The translations under genes and the position numbers were made by a program. The notes under the pieces were generated by a model. The model saw nothing but the letters and a program-made list of their open reading frames with translations, was not told the origin of the DNA and did no database searches. Positions 17,716-26,870 of a stretch of DNA of 32,904 nucleotides are shown piece by piece. Source of the stretch: Chloroflexota bacterium (GTDB lineage Bacteria; Chloroflexota; Limnocylindria; Limnocylindrales; CSP1-4). How positions within the stretch are numbered: the stretch's first letter is position 1; every line of letters starts with the position of its first letter. The stretch spans positions 1 to 32,904 of the forward strand of contig JACQEG010000058.1 of NCBI GenBank assembly GCA_016200665.1, given 5' to 3'.

Positions 17716-18800
17716 GCTCCGAACCGCTGATCAAGGGCGGCCTCGCCGGGGGCCACGGCGGTGCCGGCGGCCCCGGCGGCCCCGGCGCGCCGCCCGGGCC
17801 AGTCGCCACCGCCGATTCGCTGCTGACCGCTCGCCCGGCGAGCCTGTGGCGGGACACCCTCGCCAGCATCCTCCGGCAGCGCTCGGCCGACGTCGGCCTG
17901 TTCATCCTCAGCTTCCTCGTGGTCGTCGGGCTGCTCGCCGGCCCGAGCGTGACGACGACGAGCAAGGGCCTCGAGGACTCCTGGCCGGCGTACGGCACGG
18001 ACCCCGGCGGCATCCACCTCGCTCCGTTCGACCCGACGCTGCCGCTCCTCGGCGAGGCGGGCCAGGAGGGCCTCGCCCGGTTCGCGCCCCCGTGCATCCA
18101 CGCGCTCGGCTGCCCGGCGGCGCAGCCGGAGCACATCTTCGGCGTCGACGGCAACTTCCGAGACCTGTTCAGCCGGGTCGTCTACGGCACCCGTGTGTCG
18201 GTCCCGTCGGGGTTCATCGCGATCGGGATCGCGATCCTCATCGGCACGATGATCGGCGCCGTCGCGGGCTACATCGGCGGCTGGCTCGACAACCTGCTCA
18301 TGCGGATCATGGACGTGCTCCTCGCCTTCCCGTCGTTCCTGCTCGCGATCATCATCACGGTCGCGCTCGGCCGGACGCTCAACAACGCGCTGCTGGCGGT
18401 CGGCATCGTCGGGATCCCGGTCTATGCCCGGATCGTCCGCGCCTCGGTCCTGTCGATTCGCGAGAACGAGTTCGTCACGGCATCGCGGGCCCTCGGCGAA
18501 TCGAGCCTCGGGATCCTCGTCCGGCGGGTCATGCCGAACTCACTGACGCCGCTCATCGTCCAGGGCACGCTCGGCATCGGCGGCGCAGTCCTCGAGATCG
18601 CGGGCCTGGCGTTCATCGGCGTGACCGGCGACATCAGCGTCCCCGAGTGGGGCTCGATGATCAGCCTCGTCCGCGGCCAGCTCTTCAACTCGCCGCACGT
18701 CGTGCTGCTGCCGGGCTTCGCGATCACCCTCACCGTGCTCGGCTTCAACCTCTTGGGCGATGGCCTCCGCGACGCCCTCGACCCGAGGCTCAACCGATGA
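17712..18800 (+). CDS. DppC/OppC-type ABC transporter permease
   Basis: This is the second membrane subunit, 362 aa. An unusual Gly/Pro/Ala-rich cytoplasmic extension (residues 9-31) precedes the first helix at about 61-78. The core has GTRVSVPSGFIAIGIAILIG, AGYIGGWLDNLLMRIMDVLL with the DppC-typical LAFPSFLLAI, and the EAA loop EFVTASRALGESSLGILVRR followed by VMPNSLTPLIVQ. The C-terminus LGDGLRDALDPRL is diagnostic for the family. Start and stop both overlap neighbours by 4 bp. Confidence 0.92.
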   Translation: MSSEPLIKGGLAGGHGGAGGPGGPGAPPGPVATADSLLTARPASLWRDTLASILRQRSADVGLFILSFLVVVGLLAGPSVTTTSKGLEDSWPAYGTDPGGIHLAPFDPTLPLLGEAGQEGLARFAPPCIHALGCPAAQPEHIFGVDGNFRDLFSRVVYGTRVSVPSGFIAIGIAILIGTMIGAVAGYIGGWLDNLLMRIMDVLLAFPSFLLAIIITVALGRTLNNALLAVGIVGIPVYARIVRASVLSIRENEFVTASRALGESSLGILVRRVMPNSLTPLIVQGTLGIGGAVLEIAGLAFIGVTGDISVPEWGSMISLVRGQLFNSPHVVLLPGFAITLTVLGFNLLGDGLRDALDPRLNR

Positions 18801-19960
18801 CCCCCTCCGGGCCGAGCGGGGACGCGACGGTGGCCGAGCTCGTGCCGACGACTGCGACCCGCCGGCCGCGCCGCGCGCCGAGCGCGCCCGGACCGCTCCT
18901 CGACGTCCGGGGCCTGAAGACCTCGTTCCACACTCGCGACGGAATCGTCCGGGCCGTCGACGGCATCGACTTCCACGTCGACCGAGGCGAGATCCTCGGC
19001 CTCGTCGGCGAATCGGGCTGCGGCAAGAGCGTGACGTCGATGTCGATCATGCGGCTCATCGCCAAGCCGGGGGCGATCGAGGCCGGCCAGGTCATGTTCG
19101 ACGGCAAGGACCTGCTGACGTTCTCGCCCGACCAGATGCGGGCCATCCGGGGCGACCGGATCAGCATGATCTTCCAGCAGCCCCAGAGCTCCCTGAACCC
19201 GGTCTGGGACGTGGGGCGCCAGATCGGCGAGGTCCTCGAGATCCACCGGAACATGAAGCGCAAGGCCGCCCGTGACCGGGCGCTCGAGCTCCTCCGGATG
19301 GTCGGCATCCCTGATCCCCAGCGGCGCCTCGCCTCGTTCCCGCACGAGCTGTCGGGCGGCATGGCCCAGCGCGTCATGATCGCGATGGCGCTCGCCTGCG
19401 AGCCGGAGCTGCTCATCGCCGACGAGCCCACGACCGCCCTCGACGTGACGATCCAGGCCCAGATCCTCGACCTCATCCGGGAGCTCCGGGAGCAGACCGG
19501 GACCGCGGTCATCCTGATCACCCACGACCTCGGCGTCGTCGCCGAGATGTGCGACCGGGTCGCGGTCATGTACGCCGGCGAGATCGTCGAGCAGGCCACG
19601 ACGGTGACGCTGTTCCGCGAGCCGCTCCATCCGTACACCCGCGGCCTCATCGACTCGATCCCGGTCGTCGGTGACGTTCGCGACCGCCTCGCGGTCATCC
19701 CCGGCAACGTCCCCAACCTCATCGACCTGCCGGAGGGCTGCCGCTTCGCGCCGCGCTGCGTGACCCGCGAGGTCGAGCACGTCCCCTACTCAACCGAGCT
19801 CCACCCGTCACTGTTCGAGGCGAGCCGCAATCACGACGTCCGCTGCTGGCTCTATCACGACCGCGAGGGCCGGACGATCCGATCGGAGGCGCCGGGGTCG
19901 TTCAAGGCCGCCGTCGTCAGCGAGGCCGAGGCCCTCGCCAAGCTCGGAGGCGACGCGTGA
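18797..19960 (+). CDS. DppD/OppD-type ABC transporter ATPase
   Basis: This 387-aa ATPase energises import. It has Walker [10 protein letters not shown] (71-79), Q-loop IFQQP, signature LSGGMAQR (185-192), Walker B LLIADEP (205-211) and the switch His in THD (243). The C-terminal oligopeptide-transporter domain carries the CRFAPRC motif. In this family four cysteines there can hold a [4Fe-4S] cluster in D-type subunits. Here Cys315, Cys321 and Cys350 are present but the third position is His328. The ATG at 18797 overlaps the permease stop; the first 30 residues are a disordered-looking extension. The stop overlaps the next ATPase as GTGA. Confidence 0.92.
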   Translation: MTPSGPSGDATVAELVPTTATRRPRRAPSAPGPLLDVRGLKTSFHTRDGIVRAVDGIDFHVDRGEILGLVGESGCGKSVTSMSIMRLIAKPGAIEAGQVMFDGKDLLTFSPDQMRAIRGDRISMIFQQPQSSLNPVWDVGRQIGEVLEIHRNMKRKAARDRALELLRMVGIPDPQRRLASFPHELSGGMAQRVMIAMALACEPELLIADEPTTALDVTIQAQILDLIRELREQTGTAVILITHDLGVVAEMCDRVAVMYAGEIVEQATTVTLFREPLHPYTRGLIDSIPVVGDVRDRLAVIPGNVPNLIDLPEGCRFAPRCVTREVEHVPYSTELHPSLFEASRNHDVRCWLYHDREGRTIRSEAPGSFKAAVVSEAEALAKLGGDA

Positions 19961-21069
19961 CCGCTGCCTCGGGCGGGTCCACCGCTGCCTCGGGCGGGTC
20001 CACCGCTGCCACCGCGGCGCGCGACGCCGGTCCGTACGCGCCGGCCGCCGTCGGCGAGCCACTCGTCGAGGTCGAGAACCTCGTCAAGCACTTCCCGATC
20101 CGTGGCGGCGTCCTCCAGCGGACGGTCAACGTCGTCCAGGCCGTCGACGGCGTGACCTTCACGATCCGGCGGGGCGAGACGCTCGGCCTGGTCGGCGAGT
20201 CGGGCTGCGGCAAGACGACCGTCGGGCGGGTCCTCCTGCGCCTGATCGATCCGACGTCGGGCACGATCCGCTTCGACGGCAAGGACATCACGACGCTCGG
20301 TGGCTCGGCGCTGCGGCCATACCGGCGTCGGATGCAGATCATCTTCCAGGACCCCTACGCCAGCCTCGATCCCCGGACGCCGATCGGCGACAGCATCGGC
20401 GAGGGCCTCCGGATCCACAAGGTCGGGAGCGGCGCCCAGCGACGCGAGAAGGTCCGCAAGATGATGGACCTCGTCGGGCTCCAGCCGTATCTCGCCCGTC
20501 GCTATCCGCACGAGTTCTCCGGCGGCCAGCGCCAGCGCATCGGGATCGCCAGGGCGCTCGTCCTCGAGCCCGACCTCGTCGTCTGCGACGAGCCGGTGTC
20601 CGCCCTCGACGTCTCCATCCAGGCCCAGGTCCTGAACCTGCTCAAGCAGCTCCAGGGCGAGCTCGGCCTCACCTACCTGTTCATCGCCCACAACATGGGC
20701 GTCGTGGAGCACATCAGCGACCGGGTGGCCGTGATGTACCTCGGCCGGATCGCGGAGGTGGCCGACCGGCGCGACCTCTTCCGGGACCCACAGCACCCCT
20801 ACACGCAGGCCCTGCTGTCCGCGATCCCGGTCCCGGATCCGGAGCTCCGCCGCCAGCGGATCATCCTCAAGGGCGACGTGCCCTCGCCGGTCAACCCGCC
20901 CTCGGGCTGCCGCTTCCACCCGCGCTGCCAGCTGCGGGCCGAGCTCGGCAGCCCGGAGATCTGCGCCGCGGCCGACCCGGAGCTCCTCCAGATCACGGGC
21001 ACGAGCCACGCGGTCGCCTGCCACTTCCGGGGCGAGGCCGGCAAGACGACGCCGCGACCCGCGGCCTAG
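19957..21069 (+). CDS. DppF/OppF-type ABC transporter ATPase
   Basis: This is the second ATPase of the plus-strand importer, 370 aa. It has Walker [10 protein letters not shown] (80-88), [13 protein letters not shown], signature FSGGQRQR (187-194) and Walker B LVVCDEP (207-213), followed by the [16 protein letters not shown] and SGCRFHPRC motifs of the C-terminal domain. The GTG start at 19957 overlaps the previous stop (GTGA). The first 20 residues are encoded by a 21-bp tandem repeat giving TAASGGS twice. It ends the operon and converges on the lipoprotein gene. Confidence 0.92.
   Translation: MTAASGGSTAASGGSTAATAARDAGPYAPAAVGEPLVEVENLVKHFPIRGGVLQRTVNVVQAVDGVTFTIRRGETLGLVGESGCGKTTVGRVLLRLIDPTSGTIRFDGKDITTLGGSALRPYRRRMQIIFQDPYASLDPRTPIGDSIGEGLRIHKVGSGAQRREKVRKMMDLVGLQPYLARRYPHEFSGGQRQRIGIARALVLEPDLVVCDEPVSALDVSIQAQVLNLLKQLQGELGLTYLFIAHNMGVVEHISDRVAVMYLGRIAEVADRRDLFRDPQHPYTQALLSAIPVPDPELRRQRIILKGDVPSPVNPPSGCRFHPRCQLRAELGSPEICAAADPELLQITGTSHAVACHFRGEAGKTTPRPAA
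19960..20010 (+). repeat. 21-bp tandem repeat at the start of the F-type ATPase gene
   Basis: Two perfect 21-bp copies (19960-19980, 19981-20001) and a 9-bp partial third copy encode [17 protein letters not shown]. The repeat is in frame and lies before the conserved ATPase fold, so copy-number change would be tolerated. Confidence 0.85.
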
Positions 21070-21085
21070 GCTCCGGCCCCCCGCG

Positions 21086-21100
21086 GGCGCCTCGGGCGCC
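21086..21100. terminator. Short inverted repeat between the two converging transporter operons
   Basis: GGCGCC-TCG-GGCGCC can form a 6-bp hairpin in the 66-bp gap between the plus-strand ATPase and the minus-strand lipoprotein genes. There is no T-run, so terminator function is only a suggestion. Confidence 0.3.
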
Positions 21101-21135
21101 TCACGCGCCTGACGTCCGGCGCGCGTCGGGGCGGG

Positions 21136-21729
21136 TCAGCGCAGGTAGTTCTTCTGCATGAAGATGGCCTGCTGGGCCTTGTCGCTCAGGTCGGCGCGGA
21201 CGGCCCCGTAGGTCTCGTTCCCGGCGGCGAACTGCTCGAAGCCCGCGGTCACGCCGGCGGCATTGCCCGCCGTCAGCGAATCGTGGATCTGCTGGAGCCC
21301 ATCGATCATCTGCTGATAGGCATTGGCGAGGGCGTCCCCGAGGGCCTTCGTCTCGGGATAGGCCTGGAGCTTCGGGACGTTCTTCTGGGCGCCGGTGAGG
21401 AACGTCAGGCCGTCGGTCGTGACCTGGAGCAGACCCGCCATGTCCGCCGTGTCCACCGTCGTCTGGAGGTCCGACGCGAGCTTGGCGAAGCTCGAGTCCG
21501 CCGCTCCGAGGGCGATCGTCGCGGACACGACGCTGCCCGGCCAGATCGTCGGCTTCGGGGTCTCCCCCGATGCCAGGAAGGGCGTGGTCGGCGTCGAGGT
21601 CGGCGTGGTCGTGAGGTTCGAGCACCCGACGAGGAGCGCGGCTAGGAGAGCCACCGACAGGGCGAGCGGCCTGAGCGATCGCCGGTGGCGGCGCTCGGCC
21701 GCTGCCACGATCGAGGAATCCATCGTCAT
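21136..21729 (-). CDS. Small lipoprotein of unknown function, last gene of the second transporter operon
   Basis: This is a 197-aa predicted lipoprotein. A charged N-region is followed by a hydrophobic helix and a lipobox (LLVGC, Cys36), then a Thr/Pro/Ser linker. The mature part (residues 75-197) is rich in Ala, Gln, Asp and Leu and looks all-helical. I do not recognise the family. The ATG at 21729 overlaps the stop of the upstream ATPase by 4 bp, so it is translated as part of the transporter operon; a second ATG two codons later is also possible. The position suggests an accessory role at the membrane, but no function can be assigned. Confidence 0.75.
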   Translation of the reverse strand: MTMDSSIVAAAERRHRRSLRPLALSVALLAALLVGCSNLTTTPTSTPTTPFLASGETPKPTIWPGSVVSATIALGAADSSFAKLASDLQTTVDTADMAGLLQVTTDGLTFLTGAQKNVPKLQAYPETKALGDALANAYQQMIDGLQQIHDSLTAGNAAGVTAGFEQFAAGNETYGAVRADLSDKAQQAIFMQKNYLR

Positions 21730-23576
21730 TCCACCGCGGCGGCCGTCTCCACGACGTCCTGCGTCTCGACGGTCTCGGCCACCGCGGACTCGCTGATCTG
21801 CTCGGCGAAGTGGCAGGCGGCCCGATGGTGGGCGTCGCCGGTCATCGGCCGGAGCGCCGGGTCCTCGGTTGCGCAGATCTCCGGGTTGCCGAGCCGCTCG
21901 CGGAGCCAGCAGCGCGTGTGGAAGCGACAGCCCGACGGCGGCGCGGCCGGCGACGGCACGTCGCCCTTCAGGACGAGCCGGCTGCGGCGCCGGCGCGGAT
22001 CGGCGATCGGGATCGCGGACAGCAGCGCGACCGTGTACGGGTGGCGGGGGTTGCGGTAGAGCTCGTCGACGGTCCCGATCTCGACGATCTTGCCGAGGTA
22101 CATGACCGCGATGCGATCGCTGAAGTACTCGACGACCGACAGGTTGTGGCTGATGAAGAGGTAGGTCAGGTTGAAGTCACGCTTCAGGTCGAGCAGGAGG
22201 TTGAGGACCTGGCTCTGGATCGAGACGTCGAGCGCCGAGACCGGCTCGTCGCAGACGATGAAGTCCGGCGACAGGGCGAGCGCCCGGGCAACGCCGATGC
22301 GCTGGCGCTGGCCGCCGGAGAACTCGTGGGGGTAGCGGCGGCTGTAGTCGCGGCGCAGGCCGACGACCTCGAGCGCATCGCCGGTCCGCTTGTCGCGCTC
22401 CTTGCGATTGGTCACGCCCTGGGCGAGGAGGCCCTCGCCGATGATGTCGCTGACGGGCATCCGCGGGTTCAGCGACCCGAACGGGTCCTGGAAGATGATC
22501 TGCATCCGGCGGCGGAGCGGTCGCATGTCGTCCGGGTCGACGTCCGCCAGCTCGTAGCCGTCGAAGACGACGTGGCCGTCCGTCGGCGGCGTCAGCTGCA
22601 GGAGCGTCCGGCCGAGGGTCGTCTTGCCGCAGCCCGACTCGCCGACGACGCTGAACACCTCGCCCGGGTAGACGTCGAAGTCGACGCCGTCGACGGCGTA
22701 GATCGTGCCGACGCGGCGACGGAGGATGCCGCCGAGGATCGGGAAGTGCTTCTTGAGCCCGCGGACGGACACGAGCGGATCGACCGCCCCGGTCGCGATG
22801 GCGACGGGCGAGGGCAGGCCAAGCGCCGGTGCCGTGTCACCGCTGCCCGACGCGCTGACCGGCGTGATCTCCGCGAAGCCACCGGTCTCGGCCTCGATCT
22901 CCTGGGCCGTCTTGATCGGGTGACGGGTTTCGGCGGCGAGGAAGAAGGAGCGCTCACGGATGAGGCCCCAGAGCAGGGGCACGCCGAACGCGAGGAACAG
23001 CAGGGCCAGGGTGATCAGGCCGAAGGCGAGGTTGCCGTCGATCGTGCCGCTCGCCGTCGTGGCTGCCCCGGTTGCGCCGCTGGCAAGGGGTGACGCCGCC
23101 GCGGCCGACCCAGCCGGAGCCGCCGTCGCGACGGCGCCGGTGGCAGCAGCCCCGGACGCGGCCGCACCGGACGCGGCCGCACCGGAGGCCCCGGGCGCCG
23201 CGCTGCCGGCTGCCGTTCCGCCCATCGCGCCCGGCACGAGGGCGAGATACGACATCACGACCGCGCCGACGACGAGCACGAAGCCGATGACGAGCGACAG
23301 CCCGAACGCCCACAGCTTGCGGTCGCGGTAGCCTCGCGGGGCGATGTAGGCGAGCGCCGCGACGATGTAGGCCGGCCAGATCTCGACGAGCAGGTCGACA
23401 CCGCCCTTCACCCGGAACAGCACCGACACGACGAGCAGCAGCCCGACGGTCACCAGGACCAGGGCGAGGATGCCGTACAGGATGGCCCTCGCCCGAAGGA
23501 TCCCGCGAGGTGGCCGCTGCCGGAGCGCGCCCTTGATCTTCGGGGCCGCAAGGCCGTGGTCAACCGTCGCGCTCAT
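21726..23576 (-). CDS. DppF/OppF-type ATPase fused to an N-terminal four-helix membrane domain
   Basis: This 616-aa protein is almost twice the length of a usual OppF. Residues 31-54, 61-79, 88-113 and 182-206 are strongly hydrophobic and probably cross the membrane. Between the third and fourth helices lies a loop of about 65 residues made almost only of Ala, Gly, Ser and Thr. From residue 266 it is an ordinary F-type ATPase: Walker [10 protein letters not shown] (312-320), IIFQDPFGSLNPR, signature FSGGQRQR (419-426), Walker B FIVCDEP (439-445) and the SGCRFHTRC C-terminal motif. The reading frame is continuous and the ATG at 23576 overlaps the preceding ATPase stop, so the fusion looks genuine. 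The membrane part is not recognisable to me as a named domain. Confidence 0.88.
   Translation of the reverse strand: MSATVDHGLAAPKIKGALRQRPPRGILRARAILYGILALVLVTVGLLLVVSVLFRVKGGVDLLVEIWPAYIVAALAYIAPRGYRDRKLWAFGLSLVIGFVLVVGAVVMSYLALVPGAMGGTAAGSAAPGASGAAASGAAASGAAATGAVATAAPAGSAAAASPLASGATGAATTASGTIDGNLAFGLITLALLFLAFGVPLLWGLIRERSFFLAAETRHPIKTAQEIEAETGGFAEITPVSASGSGDTAPALGLPSPVAIATGAVDPLVSVRGLKKHFPILGGILRRRVGTIYAVDGVDFDVYPGEVFSVVGESGCGKTTLGRTLLQLTPPTDGHVVFDGYELADVDPDDMRPLRRRMQIIFQDPFGSLNPRMPVSDIIGEGLLAQGVTNRKERDKRTGDALEVVGLRRDYSRRYPHEFSGGQRQRIGVARALALSPDFIVCDEPVSALDVSIQSQVLNLLLDLKRDFNLTYLFISHNLSVVEYFSDRIAVMYLGKIVEIGTVDELYRNPRHPYTVALLSAIPIADPRRRRSRLVLKGDVPSPAAPPSGCRFHTRCWLRERLGNPEICATEDPALRPMTGDAHHRAACHFAEQISESAVAETVETQDVVETAAAVE
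23152..23181. repeat. 15-bp tandem duplication in the Ala-rich loop coding region
   Basis: CCGGACGCGGCCGCA occurs twice in tandem (23152-23166, 23167-23181), encoding part of the alternating Ala/Gly/Ser loop of the membrane-fused ATPase. It is in frame and probably arose by slippage. Confidence 0.7.
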
Positions 23577-24694
23577 GCATCTCCTGGGGTTGCGTCATGG
23601 ACGGGCAGCTCGCGGCCGGTGGCGAGGGCCCGGCGATGGGCCTCCAGGGCGGCCGGCCAGCGGCCGGCGCCCTCCGGCGTGTGCAGGTGGCACCGTGCGC
23701 GGCGGCCGGATGGACCGGAGAGGTACAGCTCCGGCGGCACCGTCCGGCAGCGCTCCCAGTGGTACGGGCAGCGCGGCTCGAACCGGCAGGCCGGCGGCAG
23801 GTTGAACGGCGAGGGTACGACGCCCTTGATCGCGGAGAGCCGGCCACCGCGCTTCTCGACGCTTGGGATCGACTCGAGGAGGCCCATCGTGTACGGCGCG
23901 CGGGGCTCGACGAGGACCTCTTCCACGGTCCCCTGCTCGACGACCTCGCCGGTGTACATGACGATGACGTTGTCGACCATCTCGGCGACGACCCCCAGGT
24001 CGTGGGTGATCAGGACGAGTGCCGAGTCGGTCCGTTGCTGGATCGTCTTGAGGAGCTCGAGGATCTGGGCCTGGATCGTCACGTCGAGCGCCGTCGTGGG
24101 CTCGTCGGCGATGAGGAGCTTGGGCTCGCACGACAGGGCCATCGCGATCATGACCCGCTGGCGCATGCCGCCGGACATCTCGTGGGGGTACTGCTTGACC
24201 CGCCGCTCGGGATTGGGGATGCCGACGAGCGTGAGGCTCTCGATCGCCCGGTCCCACGCCGCCTTCTTGCCGACCTTCTTGTGCAGCGCCACCTGCTCGG
24301 CGATCTGGTCGCCGACGGTGAAGACCGGGTTGAGGCTGGTGAGCGGCTCCTGGAAGATCATCGCCATCTCGTTGCCGCGAATCCGGCGCATCTGGTCCAT
24401 CGGCAGGCCGAGGATCTCGCGGCCGTCGAACCAGACCTCCGACGCGGGATCGATCTGGGCCGGCGGGATGTCGAGCAGCCGCATGATCGTCATCGCCGTG
24501 ACGCTCTTGCCGGAGCCCGACTCACCGACGATGCCGAGGGTCTGGCCGCGGCGCAGCGAGAACGACACGCCGTCCACGGCCGGCACGACGCCGTCGAGGA
24601 CCTTGAAGTAGGTCTTGAGGTTCCGGACGTCCAGCAGGATGTCGCGCTCCGGGGGCGCGCCGCGCGGTGCGTCGGCGCTGATCACCTCGGTCAT
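23573..24694 (-). CDS. DppD/OppD-type ABC transporter ATPase
   Basis: This 373-aa ATPase belongs to the minus-strand importer. It has Walker A GESGSGKSV (57-65), IFQEPLTSLNP, signature MSGGMRQR (173-180) and Walker B LLIADEP (193-199), followed by [11 protein letters not shown]. The C-terminal region has all four cysteines of the D-type cluster motif (CRFEPRC, then WERC and RARC). This contrasts with the plus-strand paralogue, in which one is replaced by His. An Arg/Ala-rich tail of about 40 residues follows. It overlaps its neighbours by ATGA at both ends. Confidence 0.92.
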   Translation of the reverse strand: MTEVISADAPRGAPPERDILLDVRNLKTYFKVLDGVVPAVDGVSFSLRRGQTLGIVGESGSGKSVTAMTIMRLLDIPPAQIDPASEVWFDGREILGLPMDQMRRIRGNEMAMIFQEPLTSLNPVFTVGDQIAEQVALHKKVGKKAAWDRAIESLTLVGIPNPERRVKQYPHEMSGGMRQRVMIAMALSCEPKLLIADEPTTALDVTIQAQILELLKTIQQRTDSALVLITHDLGVVAEMVDNVIVMYTGEVVEQGTVEEVLVEPRAPYTMGLLESIPSVEKRGGRLSAIKGVVPSPFNLPPACRFEPRCPYHWERCRTVPPELYLSGPSGRRARCHLHTPEGAGRWPAALEAHRRALATGRELPVHDATPGDA

Positions 24695-25707
24695 GCGCGG
24701 CTTCGAGGATCGAAGGCGTCCCGGAGCCCGTCACCCACGAAGTTGACGGCGAGGACGGTGAGGATGATCGCGACGCCCGGGAACAATGGCCACCACCAGT
24801 TGCCAACGAGGATGAAGGTCAGCGCGTTCGAGAGGATGTTGCCCCACGTCGGCACGGCCGGGTTGACCCCGAAGCCGAGGAAGCTGATGAACGCCTCGCC
24901 GATGATGTTGCCGCCGATGATCAGCGACGCCACCACGACGATGGGGCTGAGGGCGTTCGGCAGGATGTGCCGGAAGATGATCCGCCGGTCGCGAACCCCG
25001 ACCGCCCGGGCCGCCTCCACGAACTCGCGCTCGCGGATGGACAGGAAGAGGCTCCGCACGAGGCGGCTGACGCCCATCCAGCCGAACAACCCGAAGATCA
25101 TGATGATCGCCCAGACGTTGTCCTTCGAGTTCTGGAAGAACCGCGCGACGACGAGGATGACGAACAGCAGCGGCAGGCTCAGCAGGACGTCGACGATCCG
25201 CATGAGCAGGTTGTCGATGAAGCCGCCGATGTAGCCGGCGATCGCGCCGACGATCGTGCCGATGATCACGCCGATCGCCATGCTCGTGAAGCCGAGGAAC
25301 AGCGACACGCGAGCGCCGTTGAGGACGAGCGTCAGCACGTCGCGCTGGAGGCCGCCGGTCTCGCCCATCGGGTGGACGAGCCCGAAGGCGGTGCAGACGT
25401 GCTTCGCGTTGTCGTACACGGCGCAGAACGGTGGGCGGCCGCCGTAGACGTTCTGGTCGACCCGGGGGATGTCGTCGAAGGCGTATGGCAGGAAGATCGG
25501 GCCGACGATCGCGGCGAGGATGAGGACCGTCATGATCCCCAGGCCGATCAGGGCGAGCTTGTGCTGCCGGAACTTGCGCCACGCCAGCTCCCACTGGCTC
25601 AGGGACTGGAGGCTGACCTCGTAGTCCGATGCGGATGGGGCTGGAGCGGCGCCGAGGTCGTCGTGAAGGGCGCCCGGGCCCGTGGGCGGCTGCAGTGGCT
25701 GCGTCAT
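24691..25707 (-). CDS. DppC/OppC-type ABC transporter permease
   Basis: This 338-aa permease has the DppC-type cytoplasmic N-terminus (SQWELAWRKFRQHKLALIGL), the first helix at about 50-72 and a large extracytoplasmic loop with two cysteines. Then follow NGARVSLFLGFTSMAIGVII, AGYIGGFIDNLLMRIVDVLL and the EAA loop EFVEAARAVGVRDRRIIFRH with ILPNALSPIVV. It ends GDGLRDAFDPR. AGGAG overlapping the upstream permease stop is a possible ribosome binding site, 11-12 bases before the ATG. It is co-transcribed with the flanking genes. Confidence 0.92.
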   Translation of the reverse strand: MTQPLQPPTGPGALHDDLGAAPAPSASDYEVSLQSLSQWELAWRKFRQHKLALIGLGIMTVLILAAIVGPIFLPYAFDDIPRVDQNVYGGRPPFCAVYDNAKHVCTAFGLVHPMGETGGLQRDVLTLVLNGARVSLFLGFTSMAIGVIIGTIVGAIAGYIGGFIDNLLMRIVDVLLSLPLLFVILVVARFFQNSKDNVWAIIMIFGLFGWMGVSRLVRSLFLSIREREFVEAARAVGVRDRRIIFRHILPNALSPIVVVASLIIGGNIIGEAFISFLGFGVNPAVPTWGNILSNALTFILVGNWWWPLFPGVAIILTVLAVNFVGDGLRDAFDPRSRA

Positions 25708-25723
25708 CGGGGGCGAGGCGCTC

Positions 25724-26818
25724 CTAGTACTTGATGCGCGGGTCGACGACGGCGTACAGGACGTCGGCGAGGAGGTTCGCGAGGACGACGAGCAGGCTCG
25801 AGATCAGGAACACGCCCATGAGGATCGTGTAGTCGAAGACCCGGATCGATTCGATCGTCAGGCGGCCGATGCCCGGCCAGCTGAAGATCGATTCGGTGAC
25901 GAGCGCTCCCGAGAAGAGGAACGGGATCTCGAGGCCGATGTTCGTCACGACCGGCAGGAGCGCGTTGCGCAGCGCGTGGCGGAACGTCACGGTGCGACCC
26001 GGCAGGCCCTTGGCGCGGGCGGTCCGGACGTAATCCTGGCTGAGCGCCTCGAGCATCGAGGCCCGCACGAACCGGCTGTCACCGGCGATGTTCACCACGA
26101 CGAGGGTGATCACCGGCATGACCAGGTGCTGGGCGATGTCGAGGATCGCCGGGATCGGGTTCTGGCCGAAGTACACCCAGTAGTTGTCGGTCCCGAAGGC
26201 CGGCGAGAGGCGGGCGTTGACCATGCCGCTGATCGGGAGCCACTTGAGGCTCACACCGAAGATCAGGATCAGCATGATGCCCAGCCAGAAGGTCGGCATG
26301 GCAAAGCCGATGTAGGAGAAGACCGTCGCCGCCTGGTCGAAGAACGAGTAGCGCTTCACCGCGGCGAGGACGCCCAGGACGATGGCGGCGCTGATCCACA
26401 GCAGCAGCGCGGTCCCGGCGAGGATGAGCGTGGGCAGGGCGGCATTGCCGATCCGCCGAGCGACCGATTCGCCCGAGTCGAGGGAGAACCCGAGGTCGCC
26501 GTGCAGGACGCCGTTGGTGGCGCCGGAGATGCCGGTCGGGAGGATGTTCGGCCAACCCGTCGGCCCGAGGAACTGGCCGAGGCCCTGGCCGTCCGGGTTC
26601 AGGAGGCCGACCCATCGGCCGTACTGGATCGGGATGGGCTGGTCCAGGCCCCACGACTTCTTGAAGGCTTCCTTCTGGGCCAGCGTGATCTTGGGGTTGT
26701 TCGCGAACCGTTCCACTGGCCCGCCGGGGGCGGACAGCATGACGGCATAGGTGACGATGGTGATGCCGATGACGACGGGGATCGCCTGGATGAGCCGGCG
26801 GATGAGGTACTTCGTCAT
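25724..26818 (-). CDS. DppB/OppB-type ABC transporter permease
   Basis: This 364-aa permease begins TKYLIRRLIQAIPVVIGITI, the typical first helix of DppB, followed by an extracytoplasmic loop. Other marks are GDLGFSLDSGESVARRI, the GFAMPTFWLGIMLILIFG helix, the EAA loop DYVRTARAKGLPGRTVTFRH with ALRNALLPVV, and the C-terminal LLADVLYAVVDPRI. The ribosome binding site AAGGAAGG lies six bases before the ATG at 26818. It is separated from the binding-protein gene by a long stem-loop. Confidence 0.93.
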   Translation of the reverse strand: MTKYLIRRLIQAIPVVIGITIVTYAVMLSAPGGPVERFANNPKITLAQKEAFKKSWGLDQPIPIQYGRWVGLLNPDGQGLGQFLGPTGWPNILPTGISGATNGVLHGDLGFSLDSGESVARRIGNAALPTLILAGTALLLWISAAIVLGVLAAVKRYSFFDQAATVFSYIGFAMPTFWLGIMLILIFGVSLKWLPISGMVNARLSPAFGTDNYWVYFGQNPIPAILDIAQHLVMPVITLVVVNIAGDSRFVRASMLEALSQDYVRTARAKGLPGRTVTFRHALRNALLPVVTNIGLEIPFLFSGALVTESIFSWPGIGRLTIESIRVFDYTILMGVFLISSLLVVLANLLADVLYAVVDPRIKY

Positions 26819-26870
26819 CGGACGCCTTCCTTGTCTGAGCGCCTGGGATGGCTGGCGAGGCTGGGAGTTG

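Noticed and set aside
19957-20010. CRISPR-like or mobile-element repeat
   Set aside because: Only two full copies with no spacers, in frame within the coding sequence, so it is a simple tandem duplication.
21070-21135. Recombination or attachment site where the two transporter operons meet
   Set aside because: No integrase, tRNA or extended direct repeat is present; only a short GC-rich hairpin was seen.
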